From Flemingiibacterium sp045634345 (GTDB taxonomy: Bacteria > Bacillota > Clostridia > Oscillospirales > CAG-272): a DNA stretch of 9,834 nt. The number at the start of each line of letters is the position of its first letter. Positions within the stretch are counted from its first letter, which is position 1. This document shows, piece by piece, positions 7,752-9,834 of the stretch. Under the pieces are notes generated by a model, which worked only from the letters and a program-made list of their open reading frames with translations, was not told where the DNA came from and did not search any database. Location: NCBI GenBank assembly GCA_045634345.1, contig JAZRAB010000194.1, positions 1-9,834 of the forward strand, read 5' to 3'. A program made the position numbers and the translations under genes.

Positions 7752-7900
7752 TGCCGGTTGATGCATTCGGGAAAAAGCGGTGATCGCTTACCGAAGGAGT
7801 AACGCTCTCAGGTAAAAGAAACCGTATGCGGACGGCGCTCTGGAGAAGCTCATTTATTGAGTGCCGAAGGTGTTAATGCTCTCAGGCAAAAGGACAGAGA
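7752..7900 (+). promoter_or_regulatory. Tandem glycine riboswitch (two aptamers with leader-linker kink-turn)
   Basis: Two glycine aptamers lie in series. Aptamer 1 has P1 GCATTCGG (7763-7770) with CCGTATGC (7822-7829, one mismatch), P2 AAGCG/CGCTT (7775-7779/7785-7789), the core ACCGAAGGAGTAA (7790-7802) and CTCTCAGGTAAAAG (7805-7818). Aptamer 2 has P1 CTCTG (7838-7842) with CAGAG (7895-7899), P2 GCTCA/TGAGT (7848-7852/7858-7862), the core GCCGAAGG (7863-7870) and CTCTCAGGCAAAAGGACAGAG (ending 7899). The leader GCCG (7753-7756) pairs with linker CGGC (7833-7836). GTT plus GA (7757-7761) faces GA (7831-7832), which is the kink-turn known from tandem glycine riboswitches. Both conserved cores are intact, so both pockets should bind glycine. 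It controls agcS through the downstream terminator. The riboswitch class is established; the direction of switching is inferred. Confidence 0.95.
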
Positions 7901-7958
7901 TTTTAGGGGAGATGTCTCTTTTTACATCTGTCTCTATTTTCAAATTGTTCACTCTCCA

Positions 7959-7989
7959 GGGTTAAGCTTTACAGCTTGACCCATTTTTT
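7959..7989 (+). terminator. Intrinsic terminator of the glycine riboswitch expression platform
   Basis: GGGTTAAGC (7959-7967) pairs with GCTTGACCC (7974-7982), with one G-U pair and a six-base loop, followed by A and six T (7984-7989). It lies about 60 bases after aptamer 2 and 42 bases before agcS, the position expected for a transcription-attenuating riboswitch. The bases just 5' of the hairpin, TCTCCAG (7953-7959), are complementary to CTGGAGA (7840-7846) in the P1 region of aptamer 2. That pairing would form a competing antiterminator. Confidence 0.88.
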
Positions 7990-8031
7990 ATTCCCATTTT
8001 TTATTTTATCAAAAGAGAGGACGGTTTTTCT

Positions 8032-9561
8032 ATGCAATGGTTAACAAATTTAAATGATGCTGTCAACAGCTTCGTATGGGGTAATGGTGTCTACCTGCTC
8101 CTGTTCGTCGGATTACTTATGACAGTTATCACAGGCGTGTTTCAGATTACTCATATCGGACATTGGTTCAGTCAGACTATCGGTAAGATCTTCAAAAAGG
8201 ACGTTTCCGGTCATGTTAAGGGCAAATCCATTTCCCAGTTCCAGGCGCTCTGCACCGCGCTCGCGGCAACTATCGGTGTCGGCAATATAGCCGGTGTCGC
8301 AACCGCAATCGTAACCGGTGGTCCCGGAGCGGTATTCTGGATGTGGATCGCGGCATTCCTCGGAATGATGACTAACTATTCCGAAAACGTACTCGGCATT
8401 TACTTCCGCCGCAAAAACCCCGACGGCGAATGGTCGGGCGGTCCTATGTATTACCTGCGCGACGGCCTTGGCGGCATGAAGTACGGTAAATGGGCGGGTA
8501 AAATTCTCGCGGTACTCTTCAGCATCTTCGCTATTCTCGCTTCGTTCGGTATCGGCGCGATGGGACAGATCAACAAGATCGTTGTAAATGTTGTTTCAGC
8601 GTTCAAGCTTCCCGCACTCAGCGGTGTTGAGCTTTATGAGGGCGTTTCGCTTTACCACCTCATCCTCGGTGCAGTGCTTGTAATAATCGCGGCACTCATC
8701 ATCCTTGGCGGTCTTAAGAGAATTGCGAACTTTGCCGAAAAGGTAGTTCCCTTCATGGTCGTGCTTTTTGTTGTCGGTTCGATTGTTATTATCGGCATTA
8801 ATTACGCTGAAATCGGCGCTGCTTTCTCCGCTATCTTCAGCTACGCATTCACTGTTCCTGCGGCACTCGGCGGCGCGGCTGGTTCGCTTGTAAAGGTAGT
8901 TGTTACCACCGGCTGTAAGCGCGGCGTGTTCTCGAATGAGGCAGGTCTCGGTTCGTCTGTTATGGTACACTCGAACTCCAACGTCAAGGAGCCTGTTCGT
9001 CAGGGACTTTGGGGCATCTTCGAGGTGTTTGCCGACACAATGATCGTCTGCACCATGACTGCTCTTGTAGTTCTCACCTCTGTTGATCTCAATGCCTTTA
9101 CAGTTGAAGGAGGAACCAAGGGAATCAACGATGCAACTCTCGTTGCTTCCGCATTCGGTGAGCATTTCGGTATCTGGGGCGAGAGATTTATCGCAATTGC
9201 GATTCTCCTCTTCGCGTTCACAACCGTGCTCGGTTGGGACCACTACGGTACAAAGGCGTGGGAGTATCTGTTCGGCACGAAGTCGGTAAAGGCGTACAAG
9301 GTACTTCACCTCATCACCATTCTCTGCGGTGCGCTTCTTACATCGTCGCTCGCATGGGACATCTCCGACACCTTCAACGGTCTCATGATGGTACCTAACC
9401 TCATCGGCGTCATCGCCTGCGCAGGTCTCGTCATAAAGATCACGCGCAACTACGTTGACCGCAAGATCAAGAAGAAAGAGGGCATCGAACCGATGCTTTC
9501 CGCTATACCCGAAATCCAGGCTGAACAGCTTCAGGCAATGAAGGATGACGGCGAGCTTTAA
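8032..9561 (+). CDS. agcS: Sodium:alanine/glycine symporter, AGCS family
   Basis: This is a 509-residue inner-membrane cotransporter, the usual AGCS length, with about ten or eleven hydrophobic helices predicted by eye. Family motifs are TIGVGNIAGVATAIVTGGPG (80-99) followed by AVFWMW, SGGPMYYLRDGLGG (135-148), GCKRGVFSNEAGLGSS (294-309), and QGLWGIFEVFADTMIVCTMT (324-343). The family couples uptake of alanine or glycine to sodium. The substrate here is most likely glycine (and perhaps alanine), because a tandem glycine riboswitch precedes the gene. AGAGAGG (8014-8020) lies 11 bases before the ATG, a moderate Shine-Dalgarno with long spacing. After GLGSS the sequence is VMVHSNSN rather than the PIAHA-like sequence I recall from many homologues; its effect on specificity is unknown. 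The C-terminus is a charged cytoplasmic tail (about 470-509). The gene appears monocistronic, with a terminator two bases after the stop. Names alsT and agcS are both used for this family. Confidence 0.93.
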   Translation: MQWLTNLNDAVNSFVWGNGVYLLLFVGLLMTVITGVFQITHIGHWFSQTIGKIFKKDVSGHVKGKSISQFQALCTALAATIGVGNIAGVATAIVTGGPGAVFWMWIAAFLGMMTNYSENVLGIYFRRKNPDGEWSGGPMYYLRDGLGGMKYGKWAGKILAVLFSIFAILASFGIGAMGQINKIVVNVVSAFKLPALSGVELYEGVSLYHLILGAVLVIIAALIILGGLKRIANFAEKVVPFMVVLFVVGSIVIIGINYAEIGAAFSAIFSYAFTVPAALGGAAGSLVKVVVTTGCKRGVFSNEAGLGSSVMVHSNSNVKEPVRQGLWGIFEVFADTMIVCTMTALVVLTSVDLNAFTVEGGTKGINDATLVASAFGEHFGIWGERFIAIAILLFAFTTVLGWDHYGTKAWEYLFGTKSVKAYKVLHLITILCGALLTSSLAWDISDTFNGLMMVPNLIGVIACAGLVIKITRNYVDRKIKKKEGIEPMLSAIPEIQAEQLQAMKDDGEL

Positions 9562-9563
9562 TC

Positions 9564-9616
9564 GCATACAAAAAATTGCAGTTGTCTCACTTGTGAGGCA
9601 ACTGCTTTTTGTATGC
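9564..9616 (+). terminator. Long hairpin terminator after agcS
   Basis: An inner stem GCAGTTGTCTCAC (9578-9590) with GTGAGGCAACTGC (9593-9605, one G-U pair) is followed by TTTTTG. An outer stem GCATACAAAAA (9564-9574) pairs with TTTTTGTATGC (9606-9616), so the whole palindrome has about 24 pairs with a three-base bulge (9575-9577). It begins two bases after the agcS stop. The T-run after the inner stem supports rightward termination. Confidence 0.85.
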
Positions 9617-9630
9617 AAATTTTTGTTTGG

Positions 9631-9834
9631 TGGGGAGTTTGATGCTTCGAGTTTTGCAGCTCCCAAGCGGCGCTTTGCGCCGCCTGCCGGAAGCAGCGGG
9701 GAACCAATTGTCTCTCAAGCAAGACGGCTTCGCCGACTTGCTGCCGATACCATAGGCTCCCCTCTGCACGCCCCTCCTTGGCTCGGCTGAGCCGAGCCGG
9801 GTGAGGGTGTCGGGGGCGGGTGGATCGACGTTTG
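9631..9834. repeat. GC-rich palindromic intergenic element, runs off the right edge
   Basis: No convincing gene lies here. Several nested inverted repeats occur in a row: GCGGCGC/GCGCCGC (9667-9673/9677-9683, loop TTT); an outer pair GCAGCGGGGAACC/GGCTCCCCTCTGC (9693-9705/9755-9767, two mismatches) enclosing AGCAAG-A-CGGC/GCCG-A-CTTGCT (9718-9728/9732-9742); and GGCTCGGC/GCCGAGCC (9780-9787/9791-9798) enclosed by CGCCCC/GGGGCG (9769-9774/9813-9818). This density is typical of dispersed intergenic repeats or miniature elements, and its GC content is higher than that of its surroundings. Copy number cannot be judged from one window, so calling it a repeat family is inference. Confidence 0.45.

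Noticed and set aside
7910..7929. AGATGT/ACATCT hairpin with a T-rich loop after aptamer 2, considered as the riboswitch terminator
   Set aside because: It has only six pairs and no T-run after it; the hairpin at 7959-7982 followed by six T is the better terminator. The small hairpin may still act as a spacer element in the switch.
8596..9666. Long minus-strand frame (356 codons) opposite agcS
   Set aside because: It shadows a well-supported symporter gene, starts within the palindromic region and has no domain features.
9545..9790. 81-codon plus-strand frame after agcS
   Set aside because: It begins inside the agcS 3' end and runs through the terminator hairpin and the GC palindromes, so its residues only reflect inverted repeats.

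Overview
The window looks like a chromosomal segment of an anaerobic, Gram-positive-type gut bacterium of the class Clostridia, probably Oscillospiraceae/Ruminococcaceae-like. The grounds are the set of genes: an acyl-CoA dehydratase activase-type protein, a class II CCA enzyme, a ThiI without a rhodanese domain, RNase Y, and a clostridial-style AGCS symporter behind a tandem glycine riboswitch. Base composition is near balanced, with GC-rich codon third positions and AT-rich promoters. The taxonomic placement is inference. The window is mostly housekeeping; I see no phage, insertion sequence, CRISPR array, toxin-antitoxin pair or obvious defence island.

Layout. Bases 2-3404 (+) hold three genes joined by two ATGA stop/start overlaps: the C-terminal end of a large acyl-CoA dehydratase activase-related protein, cca and thiI. 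The last two both act on tRNA (3' CCA addition and 4-thiouridine formation). A perfect 11-bp hairpin follows thiI. Next, with its own strong Shine-Dalgarno, comes a 758-residue lipoprotein (3483-5759, +). It joins a PstS-like solute-binding domain to what appear to be two diverged copies of a DUF3298/RsiV-like module. It converges with rny (RNase Y, - strand), and one bidirectional terminator lies between them.

The 618-bp divergent gap 7414-8031 is the main regulatory region. It contains a near-consensus minus-strand promoter for rny, an AT-rich spacer, a near-consensus plus-strand promoter (TTGAAA-17-TATAAT), and a tandem glycine riboswitch with a recognisable leader-linker kink-turn. The riboswitch is followed by an intrinsic terminator and then agcS, a sodium:alanine/glycine symporter. 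Base pairing in the expression platform suggests a glycine OFF switch, which suits an amino-acid importer: when glycine is plentiful the leader terminates, and when it is scarce the symporter is made.

After agcS comes a long terminator hairpin and then about 200 bases of GC-rich, strongly palindromic non-coding DNA running off the right edge, possibly a dispersed intergenic repeat.

The points most worth a second look are the riboswitch switching model, the unusual lipoprotein architecture, the palindromic element at the right end, the degenerate HD site in cca and the start codon of rny.
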